Below are positions 8,092 through 17,020 of a DNA stretch of 64,000 nucleotides, piece after piece. This stretch comes from Kordia sp. SMS9. Lineage in GTDB: Bacteria > Bacteroidota > Bacteroidia > Flavobacteriales > Flavobacteriaceae. Each line of letters begins with the position of its first letter. Position 1 is the stretch's first letter. The notes beneath the pieces are model-generated. The model had not been told where the DNA came from. It made no database searches and was given only the letters and a program-made list of their open reading frames with translations. The DNA lies in assembly GCF_003352465.1 (NCBI RefSeq), contig NZ_CP031153.1:3744001-3808000 (forward strand). Reading direction: 5' to 3'. A program made the translations under genes and the position numbers.

Positions 8092-8126
8092 AATAAGAGC
8101 AGCTCATAAAAAAAGCTGCTCTTATT
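8092..8126 (-). terminator. Stem-loop downstream of clpB
   Basis: A 13-bp perfect stem (aataagagcagct at 8092-8104, agctgctcttatt at 8114-8126) with a 9-nt loop lies 22 nt past the clpB stop. The T-tract after it is short, so termination is likely but not certain. Confidence 0.55.
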
Positions 8127-8147
8127 TATTTAATATTTGTCTGTACA

Positions 8148-10748
8148 TTAATTTTCTATCAAATCTGTTTGATTTCTGAATACCAATTCCTCATTGAATT
8201 CATCTAACAAAATAATACTATCTGCTGTGACTTTTCCACTGAGTATTTCCTTGGAAAGTGCATTTAATACTTTACGCTGAATGACACGTTTTACAGGTCG
8301 CGCGCCAAATTGCGGATCAAATCCTTGTTGTGCTAAGTATGAAATTGCTTCCTCAGTCGCATCAAGTGTAATTTGTTGTTTTGCCAACATTTTGATCGTT
8401 TTCTTAATCTGCAAACGTACAATTTCCTTAATATCGTGTTGCGTCAATGGCGTAAACATCACAATGTCATCAATACGATTTAAAAACTCTGGTCGCACTG
8501 CTTTTTTCAACAAACCTAAGACTTCGACTTTGGCAGCTTCTGTAGCGCTGTACATGTCTTGCATCGCTTTGAATTTTTCTTCTATGATGTGACTTCCCAT
8601 ATTCGACGTCATGATGATGATGGAGTTTTTAAAATCGGCAACTCTTCCTTTATTATCTGTCAAACGTCCTTCGTCCAATACTTGTAATAAGATGTTGAAC
8701 GTATCTGGATGTGCTTTTTCAATTTCGTCTAAAAGTACCACAGAATACGGTCTGCGGCGCACGGCTTCTGTCAATTGTCCGCCTTCGTCGTACCCAACAT
8801 ATCCTGGAGGCGCGCCTACCAATCTACTTACCGAATGCGATTCTTGGTATTCGCTCATGTCAATACGGGTCATGGCGTTTTCATCATCAAATAAATAGGA
8901 GGCAAGTGCTTTTGCCAATTCGGTTTTTCCGACACCTGTCATTCCTAAGAAAAGAAACGATCCAATTGGGCGATTGGCGTCTTGCAATCCGGCGCGACTT
9001 CTACGAACTGCGTCTGAAACTGCGGTAATCGCTTCTTCTTGTCCCACCACACGTTTGTGCAATTCTTGTTCTAGTTGTAATAATTTTTCGCGTTCGCTTT
9101 GCAGCATTTTTGTCACAGGAATTCCTGTCCATTTTGCCACTACTTCCGCAATATCTTCGTTAGTGACTTCTTCTTTGATCAATGCATGTTCTTCTTGCGC
9201 TTCTAAATCTTGCTGCAATTGATCTAACTTTGCTTGTGCTTCTTTAATTTTTCCATAACGCAATTCGGCTACTTTTCCGTAGTTTCCTTCACGTTCGGCT
9301 CTTTCCGCTTCCGCGCGATAGTTCTCAATAGCTTCTTTCGTTGCCTGCACTTGATCTACCACATCTTTTTCAGATTGCCATTTGGCAAAAATTTCATTGC
9401 GTTCGTCTTTGATGTTTGCCAATTCTAAATTTAACGCTTTGAGTTTGGCTTCATCATTTTCACGTTTTATGGCTTCAATCTCAATTTCCAATTGCATGAT
9501 GCGTCTGTCGAGCACATCCAATTCTTCGGGTTTTGAGTTGATTTCCATGCGCAATTTGGAAGCCGCTTCATCAATTAAATCAATGGCTTTGTCGGGCAAG
9601 AAACGATTTGTAATGTATCGTTGTGATAATTCTACCGCAGCAATAATTGCTTCGTCTTTGATACGCACTTTGTGATGTGTTTCGTATTTTTCTTTGATTC
9701 CTCTTAAAATAGAAATCGCACTTTCCGTATCAGGTTCTGTTACGGTAATTTTCTGAAAACGACGTTCTAGCGCTTTGTCTTGCTCAAAATATTTTTGATA
9801 TTCGTCCAAAGTAGTGGCACCGATTGCTCTCAGTTCTCCACGTGCCAGTGCAGGTTTTAAGATGTTTGCGGCGTCCATCGCGCCTTGTCCACCACCAGCA
9901 CCCACAAGTGTGTGAATTTCATCAATGAAAAGGACAATATCGCCATCTGCCGAAGTCACTTCTTTGATGACGGCTTTTAAACGTTCTTCGAATTCACCTT
10001 TAAATTTAGCTCCAGCGATCAATGCGCCCATATCGAGCGAGTAGATTTGTTTGTCCTTTAAATTTTCAGGAACATCACCTTGAATGATTCGATGCGCTAA
10101 TCCTTCTGCAATAGCGGTTTTACCCACACCAGGTTCACCTACCAAGATTGGATTGTTTTTGGTTCTACGGGAAAGAATTTGCAATACTCTACGGATTTCT
10201 TCATCACGACCAATGACTGGATCGAGTTTTCCATCGTTTGCCAATTGGTTCAAGTTGTTTGCGTATTTGTTGAGTGAATTATAGGTTTCTTCTGCAGTAG
10301 CCGAGGTTACACGTTCGCCTTTGCGCAGTTCTTGAATGGCGCTTTTTAAGCCTTTTTCCGTTACTCCTTGATCTTTTAAAATCTGTGCAATTTTACTATT
10401 CGATTTAAAAATAGCCAAGATTAAGTGTGAAGTCGAAACAAATTCGTCGTTCATTTCTTTGGCAACAATACTTGCATCCGTCAAGGTTTTTCCTGTATTG
10501 GGAGACAGCATGATGTTGGTGCCACTTACCTTTGGAAAACTGTTGAGCGTACTTTCTAAAATTTGTTCTAAAAGTGAAACATTTACGTTGAGTTTCTTCA
10601 GTAAAAAAGGCAGTACATTGTCGTCTACCTCCACAATGGCTTTGAACAAATGTTCGTTTTCAATTTGTTGATGTCCGTATGTTTGTGTCAATTGCTGTGC
10701 TTGTTGTACAGCTTCTTGTGATTTTATAGTATAATTGTTAAAATTCAT
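8148..10748 (-). CDS. clpB: ATP-dependent disaggregase ClpB
   Basis: An 866-aa Hsp100 chaperone that rescues aggregated protein together with DnaK. Domains in order: Clp N-domain repeats (about 1-145), first AAA+ module with Walker A GEPGVGKT at 204-211 and Walker B FIDEIH, the long coiled-coil middle domain (about 405-525, rich in Glu, Lys and Arg) that marks ClpB rather than ClpA, and the second AAA+ module with GMTGVGKT at 602-609 and the pore loop GYVGYDEGG. The C-terminal D2-small domain is complete (FGARPVKRVIQ). It is a single-gene unit, divergent from the YtxJ-like gene. Confidence 0.97.
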   Translation of the reverse strand: MNFNNYTIKSQEAVQQAQQLTQTYGHQQIENEHLFKAIVEVDDNVLPFLLKKLNVNVSLLEQILESTLNSFPKVSGTNIMLSPNTGKTLTDASIVAKEMNDEFVSTSHLILAIFKSNSKIAQILKDQGVTEKGLKSAIQELRKGERVTSATAEETYNSLNKYANNLNQLANDGKLDPVIGRDEEIRRVLQILSRRTKNNPILVGEPGVGKTAIAEGLAHRIIQGDVPENLKDKQIYSLDMGALIAGAKFKGEFEERLKAVIKEVTSADGDIVLFIDEIHTLVGAGGGQGAMDAANILKPALARGELRAIGATTLDEYQKYFEQDKALERRFQKITVTEPDTESAISILRGIKEKYETHHKVRIKDEAIIAAVELSQRYITNRFLPDKAIDLIDEAASKLRMEINSKPEELDVLDRRIMQLEIEIEAIKRENDEAKLKALNLELANIKDERNEIFAKWQSEKDVVDQVQATKEAIENYRAEAERAEREGNYGKVAELRYGKIKEAQAKLDQLQQDLEAQEEHALIKEEVTNEDIAEVVAKWTGIPVTKMLQSEREKLLQLEQELHKRVVGQEEAITAVSDAVRRSRAGLQDANRPIGSFLFLGMTGVGKTELAKALASYLFDDENAMTRIDMSEYQESHSVSRLVGAPPGYVGYDEGGQLTEAVRRRPYSVVLLDEIEKAHPDTFNILLQVLDEGRLTDNKGRVADFKNSIIIMTSNMGSHIIEEKFKAMQDMYSATEAAKVEVLGLLKKAVRPEFLNRIDDIVMFTPLTQHDIKEIVRLQIKKTIKMLAKQQITLDATEEAISYLAQQGFDPQFGARPVKRVIQRKVLNALSKEILSGKVTADSIILLDEFNEELVFRNQTDLIEN

Positions 10749-10906
10749 AGCGTTCAGTTCTGTGTTTTTTGATATTTTTGCAATAGTTATTCCAATTGAG
10801 AATACAAGACAAAATGTCGTTTAATCCTAGTATTTGCAAGACATTTTGGCATTTTAGCAAGTTTTGTAAGAAGCTTACGACTGATATTTTAAATTTACGC
10901 ATACTT

Positions 10907-11302
10907 ATGGGAATATTCAATAAAATTTTTGGAAGTTCTGACGCTTCCGACACACCTGAACCTTCAAAAGTGACATGGATGCCGTTGACAGATCTATTAC
11001 AATTAGATACCATTGTAGAAGAATCGAAAACGAAACCTGTTGCAATTTTTAAGCATAGCACACGATGCGGAATTAGCAGAATGGTGATCAATCAGTTTGA
11101 AAAAGCTTATGATTTGGAGGAACATCAGATGAACGTGTATTATTTAGATTTGTTGAATTACCGTCCAATCTCCCAAGAAATTGCTACGCGTTTTCAGGTA
11201 TGGCACGAAAGTCCACAATTAATCGTTGTTAAAAATGGTATCACCGTAGCACACGCTTCACACAGTCAGATTAATGGAGTTGCTTTAGAACAGTTTGTGT
11301 AA
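10907..11302 (+). CDS. ytxJ: YtxJ/BrxC-like bacillithiol-system redox protein
   Basis: A 131-aa thioredoxin-fold protein. I start at ATG 10907 (MGIFNKIFGSSD); the in-frame extension to 10796 has no family resemblance. The family signature is FKHSTRCGISRM, where the Cys is the active-site residue expected to reduce bacillithiol-mixed disulfides; BrxC of Bacillus has CPIS at that place and this protein has CGIS. Further conserved parts are YYLDLLNYRPIS and the cis-Pro loop ESPQLIVVKNG. It acts in the cytoplasm in thiol repair. It diverges from clpB, another stress gene. Confidence 0.82.
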   Translation: MGIFNKIFGSSDASDTPEPSKVTWMPLTDLLQLDTIVEESKTKPVAIFKHSTRCGISRMVINQFEKAYDLEEHQMNVYYLDLLNYRPISQEIATRFQVWHESPQLIVVKNGITVAHASHSQINGVALEQFV

Positions 11303-11426
11303 TATTTATAAATTTACTTCGCAGTACAAGAATTAAGAGTTTTTTAAGACGTATATAAAAGGTTATTTCGTACTTTCATCGTACATCATTCAATCAGTCA
11401 AAATTCGTTCTTAAAAATTACTGCTC

Positions 11427-12536
11427 ATGAGTACTACCATTAATATATGGATAATGCTGTTTTTTGCATTTGCCATACAAGCCTTTATTCTTGGAATTTT
11501 ATTCTTTTTAAAACCTAAAGGTGATCGTGTTGCCAATAGTATCTTTGGCGTTTTCTTATTGTTATTTTCTTACAATCAATTATTTAATTGCGCCTATTGG
11601 TCAGGATATGAAGGTTCGTACATAGAACACATGTCGTTTACCAATTTTATTCCTTGGGTTTCGTATGGCCCTTTGTTGTACATTTATATAAAACGCGTGT
11701 TAAAAAGTACTTTTACTTGGCGCGATTTGGGACATTTACTTCCATTAATTTGGGTGTTTTTTGTGTACGGACGTTTTTATTTTTTATCCTATGATATGAA
11801 ATTGGAACTCGCTGCTACGAACGGTTATGCCGAATATGTAAACTGGTGGCCAATTCCGCGCTATAATATGGTTGATGTAGTTACCTTGCTCATGTTGTTG
11901 TATGCGGGAAAGATGTACTTTTTATATCGAAAAGAGAAACAGAAAGTAGATGAAAAACAACGTTTGTGGATTAAGTCGTTGTGGCTTTGTTTTACAGGAT
12001 ATGCGTTGGTTTTTTTAACATATTTTCTATTAATTTATTTTAGATTAATCACCATTTCGAACGATTACCTTATTGGGTATGCGATGGTGTTTTTTATAGG
12101 AATTGTGTCGTATTTTAGCTTTATGCAACCAAGTATATTTTCGGGCGAAACTAAAATTCCGTTTGTAAAATATCAGAATAACGGTTTATCGTCGTCAATT
12201 GCAGTGGAAATGAAAGATAAATTGATTTCATTAATGGAAGCTGATCAATTATTTTTAGATAGTTCGCTTACGCTAGATGTGTTATCGGAGCGTTTGAACC
12301 TGTCGCGACATCATACTTCGCAATTAATTAACGAGCATTTTCAGGTAAACTTCTTCGAATTTGTCAATAATTATCGGATACAGGAAGCTATCAAGCTGTT
12401 GCAAGACAAAAAAAGCAACTTAAACATCAATCAAATTATTTACGCTGCTGGATTTAACAATCGGACTTCTTTTTACAACGCATTCCGAAAAAAGACAGGC
12501 ATTTCGCCTAAATCTTACAGAAATAAACACGTATAA
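11427..12536 (+). CDS. Membrane-anchored AraC-family regulator
   Basis: A 369-aa protein with about seven hydrophobic segments in residues 6-235 and a C-terminal AraC DNA-binding domain at about 265-369 (LTLDVLSERLNLSRHHTSQLINEH, then INQIIYAAGFNNRTSFYNAFRKKTGISPKSYR). This layout is common in Bacteroidota; the membrane part probably senses an envelope or extracellular signal. It stands directly upstream of two precursor-peptide genes in the same direction and may regulate them, but the 159-nt gap could contain its own terminator or their promoter. Confidence 0.88.
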   Translation: MSTTINIWIMLFFAFAIQAFILGILFFLKPKGDRVANSIFGVFLLLFSYNQLFNCAYWSGYEGSYIEHMSFTNFIPWVSYGPLLYIYIKRVLKSTFTWRDLGHLLPLIWVFFVYGRFYFLSYDMKLELAATNGYAEYVNWWPIPRYNMVDVVTLLMLLYAGKMYFLYRKEKQKVDEKQRLWIKSLWLCFTGYALVFLTYFLLIYFRLITISNDYLIGYAMVFFIGIVSYFSFMQPSIFSGETKIPFVKYQNNGLSSSIAVEMKDKLISLMEADQLFLDSSLTLDVLSERLNLSRHHTSQLINEHFQVNFFEFVNNYRIQEAIKLLQDKKSNLNINQIIYAAGFNNRTSFYNAFRKKTGISPKSYRNKHV

Positions 12537-12647
12537 ATCACTTCTTTTTTTAAAATTGAATTTGTAAACCTTTATCGGTTTGGATGTTTTTACACATTTT
12601 TCTTACTTCCTTTAACAAAGAAATAAACGGCCATTTATTCTAAAAGG

Positions 12648-12676
12648 GGAAGCCGAAAAACTGTTAGAGTAGGCAA
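12648..12676 (+). repeat. Conserved 5' element, copy 1, before precursor peptide 4
   Basis: A 29-nt sequence starting ggaagccgaaaaactg and ending gagtaggcaa lies 19 nt before the peptide start. A 28-nt copy occurs before the next peptide gene. The gcc and ggc could pair to close a hairpin. It may be a leader RNA element or a protein-binding site. Confidence 0.7.
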
Positions 12677-12695
12677 TACTAAATTCAATTACATC

Positions 12696-12893
12696 ATGAA
12701 AAAACACGAATTCAAATCAGGTTTATCACTCAAGAAGTCTGTGATTTCAAATCTTCATAGTTCGCAACTCAAAGGCGGAACTATTGGATTGGAATCGGTA
12801 GACAGATTGCATTGTGAGACAGAAGATTGCACACAAAACTGTTTTACCATTTTGTACACCAATTGTTATCAGTGTCCAAACACAACCTGTTAA
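12696..12893 (+). CDS. Gly-Gly leader Cys-rich precursor peptide 4
   Basis: A 65-aa peptide with leader MKKHEFKSGLSLKKSVISNL and the cleavage-type site SQLKGG at 23-28. The core has seven Cys (CETEDCTQNC, NCYQCPNTTC). The leader is closest to that of the next gene and more distant from the three peptides near 6 kb. Each of the two genes here has its own copy of a 28-29 nt upstream element. No maturation enzymes are encoded nearby. Confidence 0.75.
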   Translation: MKKHEFKSGLSLKKSVISNLHSSQLKGGTIGLESVDRLHCETEDCTQNCFTILYTNCYQCPNTTC

Positions 12894-12909
12894 ACCGCAA
12901 CTACATAGT

Positions 12910-12937
12910 GGAAGCCGAAAAACTGACGAGTAGGCAA
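12910..12937 (+). repeat. Conserved 5' element, copy 2, before precursor peptide 5
   Basis: The 28-nt copy begins with the same ggaagccgaaaaactg and ends with gagtaggcaa; the middle differs and is one base shorter than in copy 1. It lies 16 nt after the stop of peptide 4 and 38 nt before the start of peptide 5. Confidence 0.7.
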
Positions 12938-12975
12938 CATTTTAAATTTTTAAAAATCATTAAAACCGAAACATT

Positions 12976-13227
12976 ATGAAAAAACAAATCAAAAGATCAT
13001 CGTTACATATTAAAAAATCAACAATTGCGCATTTAGAGCAACGTCATCTTAAAGGTGGAGGAACGTATACATGTGATGGACATTCTTGTTGTCCTCCAAC
13101 ATTAGATGTAACGTGTGCTAATACGTGTGAAAATACCTGTGCCAATACTTGTGGATTTTTATGTGGTGAAGAAACTATAAACCCAAGAAGATGTTTGACT
13201 GAGACTATTATTACGTGTCCAGTATAG
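12976..13227 (+). CDS. Gly-Gly leader Cys-rich precursor peptide 5
   Basis: An 83-aa peptide with leader MKKQIKRSSLHIKKSTIAHL and site RHLKGGG. The core is very rich in Cys (about eleven), including an internal tandem CANTCENTCANTC in which Thr-Cys pairs recur every four residues. Such regular Thr-Cys spacing could serve thioether or disulfide formation, but this is speculation without a modifying enzyme in view. A strong terminator follows 69 nt downstream. Confidence 0.75.
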   Translation: MKKQIKRSSLHIKKSTIAHLEQRHLKGGGTYTCDGHSCCPPTLDVTCANTCENTCANTCGFLCGEETINPRRCLTETIITCPV

Positions 13228-13295
13228 TATATCCCTCAACGTTTGTGATTATTGCTTATTTCATGTAATAATTTTAATTAATTTAACTACAGTTG

Positions 13296-13330
13296 AACAA
13301 CTCCAGGCTTCGGTTTGGAGTTGTTTTTTT
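13296..13330 (+). terminator. Rho-independent terminator after the second peptide cluster
   Basis: A 10-bp perfect stem (aacaactcca at 13296-13305, tggagttgtt at 13316-13325) with a loop containing ttcgg is followed by a T-run. Confidence 0.88.
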
Positions 13331-13392
13331 GTTTCTGCAAAATTATTGACAAACGCTTTACAAAGCCGTATCTTTACATAAAAAAATTATTT

Positions 13393-13725
13393 ATGATTGT
13401 ACCACTACTTCTGGCAACTGCTGTTGCTAAAAAACGCAAATCGTTACGTGTAAAGAAATTGATCAAGGCTAACATCATCGCAAAAAAAGCAATCTGCGTT
13501 CAAAAGAAAGTTGCTGTTTGTGTGATTGCCAAAAAAATGAAATCTTCAACAGCATCACCTATAGAAAAGTTTACGAAAGCTAGAAAAAAGGCGATGCAAC
13601 TAAAAAAAGCATACAATACGCTAGAAAAAAGTGCCAAAACTTATAAAAAAGCAAAAGATGCTTGCAGCGATGCTAAAAAATTGAAGCAGAAACTTTCGAA
13701 ATTAAAAAGGGTGAATTGTAACTAA
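13393..13725 (+). CDS. Lys-rich small basic protein of unknown function
   Basis: A 110-aa protein from ATG 13393 (MIVPLLLATAVAKKRKS); an upstream in-frame start at 13315 lies inside the terminator hairpin and is rejected. After a short hydrophobic N-terminus the chain is extremely rich in Lys and Ala, with four Cys and a probable long amphipathic helix (KARKKAMQLKKAYNTLEKSAKTY). I do not recognise a family. The charge would suit nucleic-acid or membrane binding. It stands between the peptide cluster and the receptor operon; coding status rests on length, clean start and placement. Confidence 0.55.
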   Translation: MIVPLLLATAVAKKRKSLRVKKLIKANIIAKKAICVQKKVAVCVIAKKMKSSTASPIEKFTKARKKAMQLKKAYNTLEKSAKTYKKAKDACSDAKKLKQKLSKLKRVNCN

Positions 13726-13786
13726 AGAATTTGCTTTCAGTTGTGTAATTCTATATATTGTAAGAAATTATCACGTAGTATTATCA

Positions 13787-14470
13787 ATGGATTTTTCTAA
13801 CTTTTTTGATTTTTTTTACGGAATTCTTGCAGGAATTTTTTCAGCACTTTTTATCTCACGATTCATTGAACCGCTGTATGATTCTACAGTTGATGCACTC
13901 AATAGTAACAATAGTTTTATTGGAAAAGCGTACAAAAAATACATTTACTTTATTACAAAAATATTTTATTCCAATACGTTACATCCAGCATTACGGCATG
14001 AAAACGATGGATATGAATATAAATTATATGTTTCAGAAGGAGTTTTAAAAGCGTACGCTTCACGAATCGTCATCTTACGTCAAAATGTTTTTAAGCGAAT
14101 TCAGGGCGAAATGGAGCGACTTCAATTTTCTGGCAATACCATTCAAACCTTTTTTAAGGCATATATCAAATCAAAAGATCAAAACTACTTGGTTTGGGAA
14201 GAACGATATCTCAGTAATAAAGGCGTTTTGCAAATCAATGCACAGTATAAATTATCTGATACGCACAACAAAGATATCATCGGAAAATCCATTGAGCAAG
14301 ATGGCGGAAAAATTGTATCGTGTTTGAGTATCATATCGTTCAACACCGTTTACAATACCGTGACACGAATTTCAGAGGTAAATCCGGAAGTCATCAAGTA
14401 TTTAAAAGCACACCATATTGATCTAGAAACTTTATCGGCTTCGTCGAGAAAATTTATATTTAAATCATGA
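13787..14470 (+). CDS. Membrane-anchored protein of unknown function, coupled to a receptor gene
   Basis: A 227-aa protein with one N-terminal membrane span (FFYGILAGIFSALFISRFIEPLYD, residues about 9-30) followed by a soluble alpha/beta region with no motif I recognise. The topology suggests that the soluble part is cytoplasmic. Its stop overlaps the next start by 4 nt (ATGA at 14467-14470), so the two proteins are translationally coupled and probably work together. The partner is a periplasmic-binding receptor; this protein may be its cytoplasmic effector or scaffold, which is inference from the coupling alone. Confidence 0.7.
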   Translation: MDFSNFFDFFYGILAGIFSALFISRFIEPLYDSTVDALNSNNSFIGKAYKKYIYFITKIFYSNTLHPALRHENDGYEYKLYVSEGVLKAYASRIVILRQNVFKRIQGEMERLQFSGNTIQTFFKAYIKSKDQNYLVWEERYLSNKGVLQINAQYKLSDTHNKDIIGKSIEQDGGKIVSCLSIISFNTVYNTVTRISEVNPEVIKYLKAHHIDLETLSASSRKFIFKS

Positions 14471-16134
14471 AAAAAAATTACATTCTTATATTCGTTTTTT
14501 TATGCACTTTAGTTGGATTTGCTCAAGATAAAGAAGTCATTCGATTGGGTGTAAAAAAAGCAATTCCCGATGCAGAAACGGAGGATCTGATAGATAGTCG
14601 CGATTATAATTATGTAGATGCTTTTGAATATGAAGTCCTCAAATTGCTTAAAAATTATAGTGAAAAAAGTGAACAATATGTAATTGATTTTGTTCCAGTA
14701 GAGCAGAGTGCCAAGTCTAAGGAAATTAAAACAGGAATTCATATTGATGCCTTATTGTACACTTTTTCAATCACAGAAGATCGCAAAAAAGATACGATTC
14801 ATTTTTCTAAACCTTATTTTTTTAACAAAGCTATTGGAGTAATTACTAATAATGAGGATATTGATATTAACAATATTGAAGATTCACAAATTCAAATAGG
14901 TGTTGTAGAAGGCACCATTCCACAAGATGAGCTTAACGTATTAAAAGGCAGAAATAATACCAACTTAGTGATTGTACCTTTTAAAAATCATGGAAAACTA
15001 ATAGAAGCATTGCGATCAAAAAGAATACAAGCCGCCGCAGGAGATGTGAGCAGACTTATTTTTGATGTGAATGAAGGCGATTTTTATTTTGGCGGAAATT
15101 TGCCTACCAAACGAGCTAAAGTAAAAGATGGTTATGGAATTGGCATTACGCCGAAAAAACAGGAGTTGAAACGTTTTTTTGATGATTTTGTGACTGTCAA
15201 CCAAACAGAAATTGAAGATATCGAAGAAAAATGGTTGTCTACGGCCATTGAAGACGCATACCAATCATACTACAATAAAGATAAAAGTAAATTGCAGACA
15301 TTTATCTATTATTCTATAATTGGAGCTGTATTATTTTTACTAATTACGGGTTTGGTTTTTTATAAAGTCATCACCTCAAAAAACAAAAAAATAAACAAAA
15401 TAAGTCAAGATCAGCATCATAAAAAACTCAATGAAGTTTTCTCCATATATGAAAAGAAAGGGCGTGCAAATGTCGATGCTGAAGGAATTGCAGAAATAGG
15501 AATTCACTTCTTTAAAAATGCTAAAAAAATAACCTATGTAGGTTCAGGAGGTTTTTTAGCAGATCCAGAATTGGGTCCAAAATGGTCAGAAGCATTATAT
15601 GAATTTTTAGACAAAGAAGAAACCACACTTACGCGAGTTGTAGACTTCCCTGAAATGTGTGTAGATGAAGAAAATGAAATTTCTTTTGATCAAACAGATA
15701 ATTTTTTTCCTCAAAAGTTGGAAGATCAATATATTTACAGATATTTAAAATGGGTGTGTATACAATATCATTGTTTACAACATTATGAAGATCTAAAAAT
15801 TCATAATTCAAGAGGTGCAGCTTTGTGGGGTTATGGAATTGTAATTATGATAAAAGATGATAACGAAGTGTTATTCTTTACCACCAATAAAAACACAAAA
15901 ATAGGTTCAAGTATTCAAGATAAAATCTTAGCTTCACAGATTTACAAAGTAATATCTGATATTGTGGAATTAGGAACTGCCGTCAATGAGGATAAATTCA
16001 AAAAAATGTTTTTTATGGAAGATCAACGATTAGTAATCTTAAAAAATAAAATAGACGCTTCAACTCAGCGGAAACTTGATCCTAAATTACTTAAAGAAAT
16101 AGACAAAACTTGTAGAGATATTGCAGGACTTTAA
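14467..16134 (+). CDS. Periplasmic-binding (SBP_bac_3) receptor with membrane span and unknown cytoplasmic domain
   Basis: A 555-aa protein: signal peptide (1-19, ending GFAQ), a family-3 solute-binding domain at about 22-258 (IRLGVKKAIPD, FSITEDRKKDTIHFSKPYFF, GVVEGTIPQDEL, AAAGDVSRL), one membrane span at about 276-301 (FIYYSIIGAVLFLLITGLVF), then about 230 cytoplasmic residues of a kind I do not recognise (KKITYVGSGGFL, RGAALWGYGIVIMI). It has no kinase, GGDEF, cyclase or methyl-acceptor motif. This is the build of a one-span receptor that senses a small amine or amino-acid-like ligand and signals inside through a novel domain. The 4-nt overlap with the gene before supports a two-protein system. 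Confidence 0.8.
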   Translation: MKKNYILIFVFLCTLVGFAQDKEVIRLGVKKAIPDAETEDLIDSRDYNYVDAFEYEVLKLLKNYSEKSEQYVIDFVPVEQSAKSKEIKTGIHIDALLYTFSITEDRKKDTIHFSKPYFFNKAIGVITNNEDIDINNIEDSQIQIGVVEGTIPQDELNVLKGRNNTNLVIVPFKNHGKLIEALRSKRIQAAAGDVSRLIFDVNEGDFYFGGNLPTKRAKVKDGYGIGITPKKQELKRFFDDFVTVNQTEIEDIEEKWLSTAIEDAYQSYYNKDKSKLQTFIYYSIIGAVLFLLITGLVFYKVITSKNKKINKISQDQHHKKLNEVFSIYEKKGRANVDAEGIAEIGIHFFKNAKKITYVGSGGFLADPELGPKWSEALYEFLDKEETTLTRVVDFPEMCVDEENEISFDQTDNFFPQKLEDQYIYRYLKWVCIQYHCLQHYEDLKIHNSRGAALWGYGIVIMIKDDNEVLFFTTNKNTKIGSSIQDKILASQIYKVISDIVELGTAVNEDKFKKMFFMEDQRLVILKNKIDASTQRKLDPKLLKEIDKTCRDIAGL

Positions 16135-16143
16135 CTTACTTCT

Positions 16144-16893
16144 ATGTGTGATCCACTTATTTACATACTTCTCGGCTTAGCAGTCGGTTATATTGGCGGT
16201 TTCGCGGGCATTGGCGGTGGACCGTTTTTAGTCTCATTTCTAGTCTTGTACTGCGGAATGTCACAATTGGCAGCACAAGGAAATGTCTTGACGATGATGT
16301 TAGGTCCCATGAGTTTACTCGGCGTCATGTCGCTCTACGGCTACGTAAAACAACAATGGCTCAATATTATAGTGGGCGTCATTGCGTATTGTATTTGCTC
16401 GTATTTCGGTGCCATATTTGCCTTTTATATTGGAGAAACGGACTTAAAATACTATTTCGCGGTGTTGTTGATTATCATTGCATTATTACAATTCAAATCT
16501 TTTATAAGGAAAAATACAAAAGTGGCCGATAAAGATCATATTTCAGTCTATTGGATTGCATTTTTAGCTGCGTGTACAGGAATTTTAGGTGGTTTGTTCG
16601 GTATTGGAGCGGGCGTATTAATGGTTCCGATTTTAATTGGAATCTTCAAACTTAAAAAAGAATATGCACGTGCGTTGAGTTTAGCAATCTTAATTCCACC
16701 TGTGAGTTATGGCGCTTTTGTAAAATATAACTTTGAAAATCCTGTCGATTGGCAATTGGTAGGAATTCTTTTTGGAACCTATTTTATCGCAAATTTCTTC
16801 GGAGCAAAAATGGGAAGCAAAGTTTCAGGACAAGCATTCACTTTCATTTATGGATTCATCTTACTTTCCATCGCAATTATTTATCTAGTATAA
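16144..16893 (+). CDS. TauE/SafE-family membrane permease
   Basis: A 249-aa integral membrane protein with about eight spans. The family's two-fold symmetry is visible: a Gly-rich GGFAGIGGGPFLVSF near residue 19 in the first half and GGLFGIGAGVLMVPIL in the second. Family members export sulfoacetate, sulfite or other organic anions. The exact substrate cannot be inferred. It starts 9 nt after the receptor gene in the same direction, so it may belong to that operon and move the compound the receptor senses. Confidence 0.85.
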   Translation: MCDPLIYILLGLAVGYIGGFAGIGGGPFLVSFLVLYCGMSQLAAQGNVLTMMLGPMSLLGVMSLYGYVKQQWLNIIVGVIAYCICSYFGAIFAFYIGETDLKYYFAVLLIIIALLQFKSFIRKNTKVADKDHISVYWIAFLAACTGILGGLFGIGAGVLMVPILIGIFKLKKEYARALSLAILIPPVSYGAFVKYNFENPVDWQLVGILFGTYFIANFFGAKMGSKVSGQAFTFIYGFILLSIAIIYLV

Positions 16894-17020
16894 AACCTTC
16901 GTCAAAGTTTCAAACGTTGGCTGTTTATATTCAAAAAAATTCTATTCTTTTTTTATTGAAAGAAAAACCCTCTCATTTTTACGGTTTTACTGGAACTCAA
17001 GTATCTATAATTGTTGTATA

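Noticed and set aside
7892..8107. 71-codon minus-strand frame between the cyclase and clpB
   Set aside because: Its first codons lie in the clpB stem-loop and the sequence has no recognisable pattern; I treat the region as a spacer.
10738..11091. 117-codon minus-strand frame
   Set aside because: It is antisense to the YtxJ-like gene and overlaps the clpB start; no resemblance to a protein.
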